From Actinomycetota bacterium (lineage in GTDB: Bacteria > Actinomycetota > Acidimicrobiia > Acidimicrobiales > JAJPHE01): a stretch of 64,000 nt of DNA. The stretch lies in assembly GCA_021325435.1 (NCBI GenBank), contig JAJPHE010000142.1:32084-96083 (forward strand). The letters run 5' to 3'. Shown in pieces: positions 22,828 to 31,669 of this stretch. The notes under the pieces are model-generated. The model was not told where the DNA came from. It saw only the letters and a list, made by a program, of their open reading frames with translations, and made no database searches. Position 1 is the first letter of the stretch; each line of letters opens with the position of its first letter. A program made the translations under genes and the position numbers.

Positions 22828-24378
22828 GTGACCGACATCGGATTCTGGCGTCTGGCCCAGAACGACCCGTCGAAGCTCGCCGTGGTGGACCCCGAGGAGA
22901 GACAGGTCACCTACGGGGAGCTGCTGGCCGAGTCCAACCGGCTGGTGCACGGCCTGCGCCGCCTCGGCCTAAAGGAGGGCGACGGGATCGTCACGGTGCT
23001 GCCGAACGGCATCGACATGTACGCCCTGTACTTCGCCGCCCTGCAGGCCGGCTGGTACATCACCCCGGTCAACTTCCATCTGGCCGGGCCGGAGATCGCC
23101 TACATCGCCGAGGACTGCGAGGCCAAGGCCATCGTCGTCCACGAGCGGTTCTCGGAAGCCTGTGAGGCGGCGGCCAAGGAGCTGTCCATCCCCGCCGAGG
23201 GCCGTTTCGCCATCGGCGACGTCCCCGGCTTCCGGCCCTACCGCCAGCTGACCGACGGCCAGCCCGAAACGCTGCCGGAGGGCCGGGTGGCGGGCCAGGC
23301 CATGCACTACACCTCGGGCACGACCGGCAAGCCCAAAGGGGTGCGGCGGTCCCTGAGCGGCGCCAACCCCGACGAGGTGGCCGGCGGCCTCTCCGGCGTG
23401 CTCTTCATGTTCGGGCTCCAGCCCGACGACGGCAACGTGCACATCTGCGGCTCTCCGCTCTACCACACCGCCGTCCTCGTCTTCTCCTCGGCGGCGCTGC
23501 ATCTCGGGCACCCGGTCGTCCTCATGGACAAGTGGGACCCCGAGGACATGCTGCGCCTGATCGAGAAGTACCGGGTGACCCACAGCCACATGGTTCCCAC
23601 CCAGTTCCACCGGCTGCTGGCCCTGCCCAACGAAGCCAAGCAGCGCTACGACATCTCGTCGCTGCGTTGCATGATCCACGCCGCCGCCCCCTGCCCTCCC
23701 GACATCAAGCGGGCCATGCTCGACTGGTGGGGGCCGGTGATCTACGAGTACTACGCCGCCACCGAGGGCGGAGGGACTCTCGTCACCCCGGAGGAGTGGC
23801 TCAAGAAGCCGGGCACCGTCGGGCGCCCCTGGCCGACCTCGGAGATCCGCGTTCTCGACGACGACGGCCGCGACGTGCCCACGGGTGAGACCGGCACCGT
23901 CTACATGAAGCTGCCGGCGGCCACCTTCGAGTACTTCAAGGACAAGGAGAAGACCGAGGAGAACCGCCGGGCCGGGTTCTTCACCGTGGGTGACGTCGGC
24001 TACCTCGACGAGGACGGCTACCTGTTCCTCTGCGATCGCAAGTCCGACATGATCATCTCGGGCGGGGTCAACATCTATCCGGCCGAGATCGAAGCGGCGT
24101 TCCTCACCAACCCGAAGGTCGCCGACGTTGCCGTGTTCGGCATCCCCCATCCGGACTGGGGCGAGGAGATCAAGGCGGTGGTCGAGCCGGCGGCTGGTGC
24201 GGAGCCCGGTCCGGAGCTGACCGAGGAGCTGCTGGCCCACTGCCGCGACCGCCTGGGGCGGTTCAAGATCCCGCGCAGCATCGACTACATCGACGAGATG
24301 CCGCGTGACCCGAACGGAAAGCTGTACAAGCGCAAGCTGCGCGACCCCTACTGGGTCGGGCGCGACCGGGCCATCTGA
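22828..24378 (+). CDS. acyl-CoA synthetase (ANL superfamily)
   Basis: A 516-residue AMP-forming ligase. Motifs in order: the phosphate loop HYTSGTTGKPKGVRRS, the aromatic/adenine motif YYAATEGGG, the hinge DVGYLDEDGYLFLCDR with IISGGVNIYPAEIEAA, and the C-terminal catalytic Lys region NGKLYKRKL. It adenylates a carboxylic acid and transfers it to CoA in the cytoplasm. The KstR-like operator upstream suggests a steroid acid or side-chain fragment as substrate, but I could not place it with FadD3, FadD17 or FadD19 and leave the symbol blank. Its last 31 bases overlap the convergent tetR-like gene. Confidence 0.9.
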   Translation: MTDIGFWRLAQNDPSKLAVVDPEERQVTYGELLAESNRLVHGLRRLGLKEGDGIVTVLPNGIDMYALYFAALQAGWYITPVNFHLAGPEIAYIAEDCEAKAIVVHERFSEACEAAAKELSIPAEGRFAIGDVPGFRPYRQLTDGQPETLPEGRVAGQAMHYTSGTTGKPKGVRRSLSGANPDEVAGGLSGVLFMFGLQPDDGNVHICGSPLYHTAVLVFSSAALHLGHPVVLMDKWDPEDMLRLIEKYRVTHSHMVPTQFHRLLALPNEAKQRYDISSLRCMIHAAAPCPPDIKRAMLDWWGPVIYEYYAATEGGGTLVTPEEWLKKPGTVGRPWPTSEIRVLDDDGRDVPTGETGTVYMKLPAATFEYFKDKEKTEENRRAGFFTVGDVGYLDEDGYLFLCDRKSDMIISGGVNIYPAEIEAAFLTNPKVADVAVFGIPHPDWGEEIKAVVEPAAGAEPGPELTEELLAHCRDRLGRFKIPRSIDYIDEMPRDPNGKLYKRKLRDPYWVGRDRAI

Positions 24379-25016
24379 CCCCCCAGGTGGGGATGGGCCG
24401 CTAACAGGAGCCGGGCGGCCCGCTCGAGCTCGTCCCCGACGGTGGACAGCGGCGTGCGCCCGCTGGCCCAGCTGGTGAGGGACGAGTACCAGACGTGCTG
24501 CAGCACGGCGATGATGCCTTCGAGCTCGTCGTCGCTGACGCCCACCACGATCGAGCCGGTCATGGCGGTGATGTGTCCCCGCACCTCGGCGGCCGCCGCC
24601 GCCACCCCCGGCTCGGCCGAGGCCAACGCCTTCACCAGGGCGGCGGTGAGCACCGGGTGGCGCTCGAGCGCCCGGCAGCCCCGGCGCAGGACGTCTACCA
24701 GCCGGTCGGCGGGGGTGGCGCCCCGGGCGGGGACCTGGGCGAGGCGTCCCTGCAGCTGGCCGGACCACTCGACCATGGCCGCGGCCAACAGGTGGTCCTT
24801 GGAGCCGAAGTAGCGGTAGATGGTGCCGAGGGCGACCCGGGCCCGGTTCGCCACCTCGCGCATGTTGACCGCCTCGTAGCCGCCTTCCGCTCCGAGCTCC
24901 AGGGCGGCCTGGATGACCCGATCGCGGCGGGCGAGCTGCTTGCCGCTCAGGGGGGACCCGTCCATGGTGGTCGTGACCGGCGGGTGCTCGGCACCGTCGG
25001 CGCGCGGGATGGCCAC
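24348..25016 (-). CDS. KstR-like TetR-family repressor (first copy)
   Basis: A 222-residue TetR regulator. The helix-turn-helix spans about 27-75 and reads RRDRVIQAALELGAEGGYEA, VNMREVANRARVALGTIYRYF and [10 protein letters not shown]. This wording is close to remembered Mtb KstR ([26 protein letters not shown]). The C-terminal half, including VLQHVWYSSLTSWASGR, matches the KstR ligand-domain pattern (VWLSNLLAW). The GTG at 25016 follows the echA19 stop by five bases, so both genes share the operator-bearing promoter and the repressor is probably autoregulated. KstR releases DNA when it binds 3-oxo-cholestenoyl-CoA-type ligands; the ligand here is inferred. ATG 24965 is an alternative start. 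Confidence 0.85.
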   Translation of the reverse strand: MAIPRADGAEHPPVTTTMDGSPLSGKQLARRDRVIQAALELGAEGGYEAVNMREVANRARVALGTIYRYFGSKDHLLAAAMVEWSGQLQGRLAQVPARGATPADRLVDVLRRGCRALERHPVLTAALVKALASAEPGVAAAAAEVRGHITAMTGSIVVGVSDDELEGIIAVLQHVWYSSLTSWASGRTPLSTVGDELERAARLLLAAHPHLGGQMARSRPTQ

Positions 25017-25021
25017 CCTGG

Positions 25022-25834
25022 TTAGCGACCCTTGAAGACCGGCGCCCGCTTCTCCATGAAGGCGCGCGGCCCCTCCTTGGCGTCCTCGCTCATGAAGACC
25101 TGCATGCCGATGGCGCTCTCGACCCGCATGGCCTCGTCCTCGGGCAGAGACTCGGTCTCGCGCAGCGCCCGCAGGACGGCCTGGACGGCAACCGGCCCGT
25201 TGGCCGCGATCTTCTCGGCGATCTCCAACGCCTGTTCGAGAGCGTGGCCGTCGGGCACCACGTAACCGATGAGACCGATGTCCTTGGCCTCCTGGGCGGT
25301 GATGTGGCGACCGGTCAGGAGTATGTCGGCGGCCAGCGTGTAGGGGATCTGACGGCGCAGGCGCACGGTGGAGCCGCCGAGCGGGAAGAGCGACCAGCGC
25401 ACCTCCGACACCCCGAAGCGGGCGCTCTCGCCGGCCACGCGGATGTCAGTGGCCTGCAGGATCTCGGTGCCCCCGGCGACGGCGGCCCCTTCGACCGCGG
25501 CGACCAGGGGCTTGCTGAGACGGAAGCCCTTCAGGAGGGGCTTGATGACGCCCGACGCGATGCCGCTCGCCGGGGACTCGCCTTGCTGCTCGGCCTTGAA
25601 GGAGTCCCCGGGATGGGTCTGGGTCATGGCCTTGAGGTCGGCGCCGGCGCAGAAGGCGCCACCGGCGCCGGTGAGGATGGCCACCCTGATGTCGGGGTTG
25701 GTGTTGACCTCGTCCCAGGCCTCGCCCATGAGCTGCAACATCTCGCCCGACAGGGCGTTGCGCGCCTCCGGGCGGTTCATGGTGAGGACCAGGGTGTGCC
25801 CGACGCGCTCGGTCAGCAGGTGAGGCTCGCTCAT
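25022..25834 (-). CDS. echA19: EchA19-like enoyl-CoA hydratase (steroid side chain)
   Basis: A 270-residue crotonase. The oxyanion segments are [10 protein letters not shown] (61-70) and [10 protein letters not shown] (about 117-125), and the acid segment includes Glu144 in [16 protein letters not shown]. Phrases such as [34 protein letters not shown] and [15 protein letters not shown] agree with remembered Mtb EchA19 (Rv3516), which hydrates the steroid side-chain enoyl-CoA. ATG 25834 is used rather than a longer in-frame start, because the longer reading would run through the operator. The promoter gives a leader of only about 10 bases. Downstream and coupled is the KstR-like repressor. Confidence 0.85.
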   Translation of the reverse strand: MSEPHLLTERVGHTLVLTMNRPEARNALSGEMLQLMGEAWDEVNTNPDIRVAILTGAGGAFCAGADLKAMTQTHPGDSFKAEQQGESPASGIASGVIKPLLKGFRLSKPLVAAVEGAAVAGGTEILQATDIRVAGESARFGVSEVRWSLFPLGGSTVRLRRQIPYTLAADILLTGRHITAQEAKDIGLIGYVVPDGHALEQALEIAEKIAANGPVAVQAVLRALRETESLPEDEAMRVESAIGMQVFMSEDAKEGPRAFMEKRAPVFKGR

Positions 25835-25842
25835 CCCGGCAG

Positions 25843-25856
25843 TAGAACACATTCTA
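25843..25856 (-). promoter_or_regulatory. KstR-like operator overlapping a -10-like element (echA19-tetR operon)
   Basis: On the minus strand TAGAATGTGTTCTA matches both outer bases of the KstR shape, with T for C in the left half. TAGAAT would be the -10 box and 16 bases separate it from the ATG, the same geometry as at 17636-17649. The site overlaps the last codon of the upstream amidohydrolase gene. Confidence 0.7.
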
Positions 25857-27359
25857 TTTTCGGCCGGCAAGCCCGCCCGGTGCCCACACCTCGGCGGGCA
25901 GGGCGTCCGAGCCGTGGGCCGCCGCCCCCTCGATGAGGGTGGCCAGCACGGTGGCCCCGGCGGCCGCCTCGGCCGTGTCCGGGAAGCGGTCGAGCACCAC
26001 CAGATCGGCCGCCGCCCCCGGGCGCAAGGGCCCCGACAGGCCGCACACGCCGGCGGCGGACGTGGTGACGGCGCCCAGCGCTTCGCTCAGACGCACCCGT
26101 TCGGGACCGGGCCGGGAGGCGGCCGCGGCCACCATCCCGAGAGGGTCGGGCACCCCCGTGGGAGAGTCCGACCCCGCCGCCACCCGCACCCCCGACGAGA
26201 CGAACGAGCCCATGCGGTAGAGCCACTCCTGCTCGGGCTCCGACAGCTGACGGCGGTACTTGAGGGCCCGGTCCACCATGAACCGGGGGTTGGTGACTAC
26301 ATCGGCTCCCGAGGACGCCACCGCCGCGACCTGTTCCGGCAGGCACAGGCCGACGTGCTCCAACCGGTCCGGCCACGAAGCGTTCCGGTCACCGGCGAGG
26401 GCGAGGGCGGCGCTGAGCTCCTCGACGTCGACGCAGTGGACGGCCACGGGCCACCGGTGGGCCCGGCACTCCTCGATGCCAGCCGCGATCGACCCGCTCG
26501 GATCGGCCGGATCCGGCATCACCTTGCCGTGGCCCAGCCGAAAGGGCCCTCCGCCGTCGCCCCCGGAGACGGGGTCGCCCGGTCGGAGGCCGGCCCCCCT
26601 CAACAGGCCGACCGAGCCCGAACCCACCATGGCCACGATCCGTTGGGCGACGACGCCGTCGACCGACAGCTCCTCGAGCCGTTCGAGGGCGAGGCGGTCG
26701 TTGGTGTGGGTGGCGTCGCCCACCGCCACCAGGCCGGCGGCGGCCATGGCGGCGCTGACCGCCCCGCTGGCCCGCCGCAGCTCCTCCCAGCCCAGGGGCG
26801 GAACCAGCCCAGCGAGGACCGCAGCCGGCTCGGCGACGACGCCGGTCGGGCGACCCTCCGCTCCCCTCTCCAGCCGCGGGTCGTCAGTACCCACCTGCCG
26901 GAGGGCGGCCCCGTTGAGCAGAGCGGCGTGGCCGGTGGCGTGGTGCACGACCAGGGGCCGATCAGGAACGGCCCGGTCCAGCTCCGCGACGGTCGGCTGG
27001 CGGCCCTCGGTGGTGAGGGACTCGTCCCAGCCGTGGGCCCGCAGCCACGCACCCCGCCCGGCGGAACCCCACGCCGATTCGGCGGCGAGCCGGGCCAGGA
27101 GGGTCTCCACATCAGGGACACCCGCCAGGTCCACCGACAGGACGCCCGCCGCCGTGGCCAGGAGGTGGACGTGAGGGTCGACGAAACCGGGCAGGACGGC
27201 CCACTCGGGCGCCAGCCGGAGAACTCTCTCGCCCGGCGCCGCGGCCCCCTCCGCCAGCACGGCCTGGACCCGGCCGTCGGCCACGACGAGCCCCCCGGCC
27301 CAGGGGCGGGAAGGGTCACCGGTCCAGACCCGGCCCACCACGGCCAGCCCGGCGCTCAC
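25854..27359 (-). CDS. amidohydrolase-3 family hydrolase (YtcJ-like)
   Basis: A 501-residue metal hydrolase of the amidohydrolase superfamily. The first metal motif is [10 protein letters not shown] (HxH). [17 protein letters not shown] and [13 protein letters not shown] supply later His residues, and [15 protein letters not shown] carries the conserved Asp. The C-terminal [16 protein letters not shown] is the usual composite-domain ending. Such enzymes hydrolyse amides, formamides or cyclic ureas. The GTG at 27359 is four bases after the stop of the upstream acyl-CoA synthetase, so they form one operon. The substrate and any link with steroids are unknown. Confidence 0.85.
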   Translation of the reverse strand: MSAGLAVVGRVWTGDPSRPWAGGLVVADGRVQAVLAEGAAAPGERVLRLAPEWAVLPGFVDPHVHLLATAAGVLSVDLAGVPDVETLLARLAAESAWGSAGRGAWLRAHGWDESLTTEGRQPTVAELDRAVPDRPLVVHHATGHAALLNGAALRQVGTDDPRLERGAEGRPTGVVAEPAAVLAGLVPPLGWEELRRASGAVSAAMAAAGLVAVGDATHTNDRLALERLEELSVDGVVAQRIVAMVGSGSVGLLRGAGLRPGDPVSGGDGGGPFRLGHGKVMPDPADPSGSIAAGIEECRAHRWPVAVHCVDVEELSAALALAGDRNASWPDRLEHVGLCLPEQVAAVASSGADVVTNPRFMVDRALKYRRQLSEPEQEWLYRMGSFVSSGVRVAAGSDSPTGVPDPLGMVAAAASRPGPERVRLSEALGAVTTSAAGVCGLSGPLRPGAAADLVVLDRFPDTAEAAAGATVLATLIEGAAAHGSDALPAEVWAPGGLAGRK

Positions 27360-27363
27360 CGCC

Positions 27364-28896
27364 CTAGTCGCCGCCGGTGAAGACCGGAAGGAGATTGCGC
27401 CGCACCAGCTTGCCGGTGGAGGTGCGGGGGAGCGCATCCATGATGATCACCCGCTCGGGGCGCTTGTAGCCCGGAAGGCGACGGGCGCAGAAGGCCAGCA
27501 CGTCCTCGGCCGTCAGGCCCGAGCCGGGGCGGGCGACGACGGCGGCGCCGACCCGCTCTCCCCACTCCTCGTCCGGCACCCCGACCACGCCGACGTCGGC
27601 GACATCGGGGTGCTCGAACAAGGCGGCCTCGACGTCCTCCGGAGACACGTTCTCGCCGCCCCTGATGATCAACCCGCCGGCCCGACCGCCGAGGAAGAGA
27701 TAGCCGTCCTCTTCGAGATGACCGAGGTCGCCGGTGTGCAGCCACCCGGCGTCGTCGACGGTCCCCCGGGCCTCGGCGGAGGGCGCGCCCCAGTAGCCGG
27801 CCATGGTCCGGGCGGTGCGGATGAGGACCTCGCCGGTCTGGCCGGCCGGAAGGTCGTTGCCATCGTCGCCCACCACCCTCAGCTCGACGTCGTCGACCGG
27901 CCGCCCCACCGACGAGAGGCGGCGGGTCTTCGCCTCCACCTCCTCGGGCCCTCCGCTCAACCGGTGATCGTCGGGGCTCAGAACGGCGACGGTCGCGGTG
28001 GTCTCGGTCTGGCCGTAGGCGCCGGAGAACGAGACGGTCGACGGAAACGTCTGCAGCGCCCGCAGGATGAGGCTCGGCGGCATGGGCGCGGCCCCGTAGG
28101 TGACCAGTTCGAGACTGGAAAGGTCGCGCTTGGCGACGTCGGGGTGGGCCAGGAGGCGGGCCAGCATGGTGGGCACCAGGAAGCCGTGGGTCACCCGGTG
28201 TCGCTCGACGGCGTCGAGCCACTCGCCGGCGTCGAACTGCGCCAGCAGGACGGCGGGACGGCCTCCGTAGACGGCGGACAGAAGGGAGGAGATGGCCGCC
28301 ACGTGATGGAGCGGCGCGGCGACGATCGTCCGGCCCCGGTCGGTCCCGTCGGCGCACTCGGACCGGTTCATGACGTAACCGGTGAGAGCACCGTGGGTCA
28401 GCATGACGCCTTTCGGCAATGACGTGGTGCCGCTCGTGTACAGGACCACGGCCACGTCGTCGTCGTCCACGTCGGCCGCCTCGACGACCGGGTCCCGTCG
28501 CTCGAGCTCCGCCTGGTAGTCGGGGCCGAACACCGTCACCGGCACGCCGCCGGCCTGAGCGCGCACCAGGTCGGAGTAGCGGCCCTCGGTGAACACGATC
28601 CTGGCTTGCGAGTCACCGAGCAGGTGGGCGAGCTCCTCCCCACCCGCCCGGCAGTTCATCGGCACCGCCACCGCTCCGAGCACGGCGGCACCGAAGAGCA
28701 CCTCGGCGTAGGCCGCCTGGTTGGTCGAGAACACACCCACCCGGTCGCCCCGCCCCACGCCATGGTCGGCGAGAGTGGCGGCCACCCGGCCGGCGGCGTG
28801 GCGCAGCTGGCCGTAGGTGCGGGGCTGGCGGCCCAGGAACACCTCCTGCTCCGGCACGATCGACGCCGGGATGTCGAGCAGCATGGCCAGGTTCAC
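27364..28896 (-). CDS. acyl-CoA synthetase (ANL superfamily)
   Basis: A 510-residue AMP-forming CoA ligase. It has LYTSGTTSLPKGVMLTHG (phosphate loop; Ser-Leu replaces the usual Gly-Lys), SGAYGQTETTA, WLHTGDLGHLEEDGYLFLGGR, IIRGGENVSPEDVE and the C-terminal RTSTGKLVRRNL with the catalytic Lys. The GTG at 28896 is supported by GGGAGGA upstream. A partial KstR-like site lies 55 bases before the start. It belongs to the general FadD group; the substrate cannot be read from the sequence. It is co-transcribed with the amidohydrolase. Confidence 0.9.
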   Translation of the reverse strand: MNLAMLLDIPASIVPEQEVFLGRQPRTYGQLRHAAGRVAATLADHGVGRGDRVGVFSTNQAAYAEVLFGAAVLGAVAVPMNCRAGGEELAHLLGDSQARIVFTEGRYSDLVRAQAGGVPVTVFGPDYQAELERRDPVVEAADVDDDDVAVVLYTSGTTSLPKGVMLTHGALTGYVMNRSECADGTDRGRTIVAAPLHHVAAISSLLSAVYGGRPAVLLAQFDAGEWLDAVERHRVTHGFLVPTMLARLLAHPDVAKRDLSSLELVTYGAAPMPPSLILRALQTFPSTVSFSGAYGQTETTATVAVLSPDDHRLSGGPEEVEAKTRRLSSVGRPVDDVELRVVGDDGNDLPAGQTGEVLIRTARTMAGYWGAPSAEARGTVDDAGWLHTGDLGHLEEDGYLFLGGRAGGLIIRGGENVSPEDVEAALFEHPDVADVGVVGVPDEEWGERVGAAVVARPGSGLTAEDVLAFCARRLPGYKRPERVIIMDALPRTSTGKLVRRNLLPVFTGGD

Positions 28897-28950
28897 GGCG
28901 TCCTCCCGGTGGCTGCCGACGCCGGGCGTCGTCGGGGACCGGCCGTAAAA

Positions 28951-28964
28951 TAGAACCTCTTCCG
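28951..28964 (-). promoter_or_regulatory. partial KstR-like site before the 28896 ligase gene
   Basis: On the minus strand it reads CGGAAGAGGTTCTA. The right half GGTTCTA is intact and is followed by TTTTA, as in the 22772 site (GGTTCTATTCT), but the left half is degenerate. It may be a weak or single-half operator overlapping the -10 region. Confidence 0.45.
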
Positions 28965-29073
28965 AGGCCGTCCGGCCCCCGACGTCCCGCCAGGCGGCAC
29001 GGGCCGTGGCCCGACGCCGAGGAGGCGGCCGGGCCGACAGAAGGTGCGGATAGGGTGACCGGCGGAGGGACCG

Positions 29074-29190
29074 ATGGCGAACGACACCGGCAAGAGGTAC
29101 GGCTGCGAAGAGTGCGGCGGGGAGATCATCGTGACCAAAGGCGGCCAGGGAGAGGTCCGGTGCTGCTCGAAGGTGATGGTCCGCAAGTGA
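29074..29190 (+). CDS. desulforedoxin-like mini-protein 1 (38 aa)
   Basis: A 38-residue protein with cysteines at 11, 14, 30 and 31, i.e. Cx2C-x15-CC. This is exactly the spacing of Desulfovibrio desulforedoxin, a 36-residue rubredoxin-type Fe(Cys)4 protein. The aromatic residue two before the first Cys (Tyr9) and the glycine-rich turn before the CC pair are also shared. The ribosome-binding site GGCGGAGGG sits eight bases before the ATG. Such domains normally head desulfoferrodoxins or form homodimers and transfer single electrons; zinc instead of iron is possible. It is followed 27 bases later by a second copy. The redox partner and role are unknown. Confidence 0.7.
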   Translation: MANDTGKRYGCEECGGEIIVTKGGQGEVRCCSKVMVRK

Positions 29191-29217
29191 CGATCACGCC
29201 GGCCAGGGGGTGCCACG

Positions 29218-29355
29218 TTGCAGATCGGTAAGCGGTACCGGTGCGAGTCGTGTGGCACCGAGGTGCTGGTGACCAAGGCCAGCGACGGGCAGCTGTCCTG
29301 TTGCGACTCGGACATGGAGCTCGTCAAGCCGAAGCAGACCGCTTCGGCCGACTAG
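29218..29355 (+). CDS. desulforedoxin-like mini-protein 2 (45 aa)
   Basis: A 45-residue paralogue of the preceding gene, with cysteines at 9, 12, 28 and 29 (the same Cx2C-x15-CC) and a short KPKQTASAD tail. The start is TTG at 29218, preceded by AGGGGG; no ATG or GTG lies in frame close by. KRYRCESCG and KRYGCEECG show that the two copies are a recent tandem pair or are tightly constrained. It is followed 20 bases later by the crotonase gene and could be in that operon. Whether iron or zinc is bound cannot be told. Confidence 0.65.
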   Translation: MQIGKRYRCESCGTEVLVTKASDGQLSCCDSDMELVKPKQTASAD

Positions 29356-29375
29356 CCGGCCCCCGCCCGGTCGCC

Positions 29376-30101
29376 GTGCAGCTGAGCCGGATCCGGGTGG
29401 CCAGCCAGGGGCCGGTTGCCGTCCTGACGCTGCCGGGCGGCCCGCTCGACGCCCGCACCATCGTCGAGTTGGACGAGGTCGTCGCCGGCCTGGACGAGGG
29501 GGCCGAGACACGGGTCGTCGTGCTCGAAGCGGAGGGCCCCGACTTCTGTAGCGGGACCGAAGCCGGCTCAGACCCCGGGAGCAGCGGAGTCGACCCGCCC
29601 CGACGGCTGGCGACAGCTCGAATGCCGATCGTGGCCGCGGTGCGGGGGGCATGCCGGTCCGCCGGGCTGGAGCTCATCCTCGGCGCCGACATGGTCGTGG
29701 CCGAAGAAGGATCGGTCTTCGGCCTGTCCGAGCTGGCCGAGGGCCGCCTGACCCGTTGGGGGGGGATCCAGCGGCTGGTACGCGCCCTCGGAGCGCCGAC
29801 GGCAACCGCCATGGTGCTGCTCGGCCAGGAGATCAGCGCCGGGGACGCCCACCGGCTCGGTCTGGTCCACGAGGTGGCGCCCCCGTCGCGGGCCCGGGCG
29901 ATCGCCGAGGAGCTGGCCCGACGGGGGCCGCTGGCCCTGGAGTACGCCAAGGAGGCCGTCCGCCGGGGCGCGGAGCTGCCCTTGGCCCACGCCCTCCGGC
30001 TGGAAGCCGACTTCAACCACCTGCTGGCCACCTCGGAGGACCGGGCCGAGGGACTGGACGCCTTCTTCGCCAAGCGGCCGCCGCGGTTCAGAGGCAGATG
30101 A
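29376..30101 (+). CDS. crotonase-family protein with an atypical active site
   Basis: A 241-residue enoyl-CoA hydratase/isomerase fold. The first oxyanion segment is DFCSGTEAGSD and the second RGACRSAGLELILGAD. The acid segment FGLSELAEGRLTRWGG departs from the usual PE..LG..P..GG, with Ser for Pro and Arg-Trp before the Gly pair, so hydration of a standard enoyl-CoA is not assured. The GTG at 29376 is chosen because longer versions overlap the mini-protein gene. Its stop overlaps the CoA-transferase start by four bases (ATGA). Confidence 0.75.
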   Translation: MQLSRIRVASQGPVAVLTLPGGPLDARTIVELDEVVAGLDEGAETRVVVLEAEGPDFCSGTEAGSDPGSSGVDPPRRLATARMPIVAAVRGACRSAGLELILGADMVVAEEGSVFGLSELAEGRLTRWGGIQRLVRALGAPTATAMVLLGQEISAGDAHRLGLVHEVAPPSRARAIAEELARRGPLALEYAKEAVRRGAELPLAHALRLEADFNHLLATSEDRAEGLDAFFAKRPPRFRGR

Positions 30102-31669
30102 CGGCCGACGGCCCCCTGACCGGGCTGGTCGTCGAGCGGCGGTCGGGCTCGGTCGAAGCGGAGGTCGCCGCCTGGTACCTGGCCGGCTTGGGCGCTGGCG
30201 TACGGGCGGCCACACCGTCGGCCTCGCCGTTCGCGGTGGCCGAGACGGTCCGGGCGAGACCCGGCGGCGAGCCCGACGTCGTCCTGGCCGACACCGGCAC
30301 GACCGGCACCGGCACGACCGGCGCCAGCACGCCGACAGCCGAGCTCGAGGTTGACCCCGACCGCCGCCGGGCCGGCGGTCTGCCGCCGGGCACCTTGCCC
30401 TACGCCACCGGTTTGGCCTTGGCCGGTGCCGCCCTGGCCTGCGTCCGTTCCGGTACCCGGGTGTCGGTGAACCCGCTCGACGTGGCCCTGCAGCTCTTCC
30501 TCCCCGAGGTCATGGCGGCGTCGTACCGCTCGCCGACCTGGCCGCGACCGCCCGACCCGCTGCCGGCGCCGGGCGGCGGGTGGCTGAACTGCGAGCTGGG
30601 CGCGCCGGGCGCCGGCGACGACTTCCGACGCCTGCTCGCCACCCTGCCGGCGGGGGCCGACGCCGGCGAGATCGCCGCCGCCGCTCAGGACTGGCGGCTG
30701 CCGGTCTGCGAGTACCTCCCGCGGCGACCGGAAGCAGACGAGCCGGTGGTCCAGCTCGGGGCCGCCTCCTCCCCGTCATCGACCGGGCCCGCCGCTGCCT
30801 ACCGCCCGGATACGACCCGAGCGGCTCACCAGAGCGGAGCCCCGTTGGCGGGTGTCGTCGTATGCGACCTGACCGCCATGTGGGCCGGACCGCTGGCCAC
30901 CTGGCTGCTGGGCCGTCTCGGCGCCGAGATTCGCAAGGTCGAGTCGGATGCCCGGCTGGACGGCACCCGGGCCGTGGACGGGCGCGGCATCCACCCCCGG
31001 GGCCGCCAACTCCCCCCTGGCGACGACTCGGCCCTGTACAACGCCCTCAACTCGGGCAAGACCCGCTTACCTCTGGACCTCTCCCGCCACGACGACCGCG
31101 ACCGGCTGTTGGAGGTGATCGCCGACAGCGACGTGGTGATCGACAGCTTCTCGCCCCGCGTCATGCCCAACCTGGCCCTGTCGCCCCGCCACCTTCGTCG
31201 GTTCGGGGACCGCCTCGTCACCGCTTCACTGCCCGCCTTCCCCGATGGGCCGCTCCGGCCGTGGGTGGCCTACGGCAACGGCGTCCACGCCATCAGCGGC
31301 TTGGGTGATGCCGGAAACGGAACCTACCGGGCTCCTTCGGTGACCTATCCCGACCCGGTCGCCGGCCTCGCCGTATGCGCCGCCGTGCTCGCCGCCCTGG
31401 TCGGGCGGGACCGGGGCTCGGCGTGTGGTCATGTCGAGGTGTCTCTACTGGCGGCCATCCGGCCGCTGCTCCGCTTCCCCGCCGAGGCCTGGGCCGCGGC
31501 GCCGGCGAGCCGGGGAAGAACGCTGCTGCGCGCCGCCGAGAGCCGCGCAGGCGTGGCGTGGCTGGACGATGGGGCAGGCCGACACCTCTACCCCGTGGGT
31601 CCCTTTCGGGGCGGGGCCCTCCCCCTGCCCCTCTCCCCTGCCCCCGGCCTGGCCGCGGTGACGGCATGA
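30098..31669 (+). CDS. degenerate/truncated tandem type III CoA transferase
   Basis: A 523-residue protein whose C-terminal part (about 249-523) is a CaiB/BaiF domain. It has LAGVVVCDLTAMWAGPLATW, LGAEIRKVESDARLDG, the NSGKTRLPLDLSRHD and VIDSFSPRVMPNL segments, and HVEVSLLAAIRPLL near the catalytic region. It then stops about 100 residues before a full domain would end. The first 248 residues look like a strongly eroded first domain (GLVVERRSGSVEAEVAAWYLAG). This could be a non-catalytic partner of the full-length tandem enzymes or a gene in decay; no frameshift is apparent. It is embedded between two crotonase genes with ATGA overlaps at both ends. Confidence 0.7.
   Translation: MTADGPLTGLVVERRSGSVEAEVAAWYLAGLGAGVRAATPSASPFAVAETVRARPGGEPDVVLADTGTTGTGTTGASTPTAELEVDPDRRRAGGLPPGTLPYATGLALAGAALACVRSGTRVSVNPLDVALQLFLPEVMAASYRSPTWPRPPDPLPAPGGGWLNCELGAPGAGDDFRRLLATLPAGADAGEIAAAAQDWRLPVCEYLPRRPEADEPVVQLGAASSPSSTGPAAAYRPDTTRAAHQSGAPLAGVVVCDLTAMWAGPLATWLLGRLGAEIRKVESDARLDGTRAVDGRGIHPRGRQLPPGDDSALYNALNSGKTRLPLDLSRHDDRDRLLEVIADSDVVIDSFSPRVMPNLALSPRHLRRFGDRLVTASLPAFPDGPLRPWVAYGNGVHAISGLGDAGNGTYRAPSVTYPDPVAGLAVCAAVLAALVGRDRGSACGHVEVSLLAAIRPLLRFPAEAWAAAPASRGRTLLRAAESRAGVAWLDDGAGRHLYPVGPFRGGALPLPLSPAPGLAAVTA

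Noticed and set aside
22828..24378. Naming the acyl-CoA synthetase fadD19 or fadD3
   Set aside because: Its opening and internal phrases do not match what I remember of those enzymes; only the general ligase motifs are secure.
30294..30325. Short direct repeats of ACCGGCACG inside the truncated CoA-transferase gene
   Set aside because: They encode a Thr/Gly-rich linker in frame and are best explained as low-complexity coding sequence, not a repeat element.
30098..31669. Possible frameshift in the truncated CoA transferase
   Set aside because: The gene has ATGA overlaps at both ends and continuous coding character; I saw no continuation of the domain in another frame after 31669.
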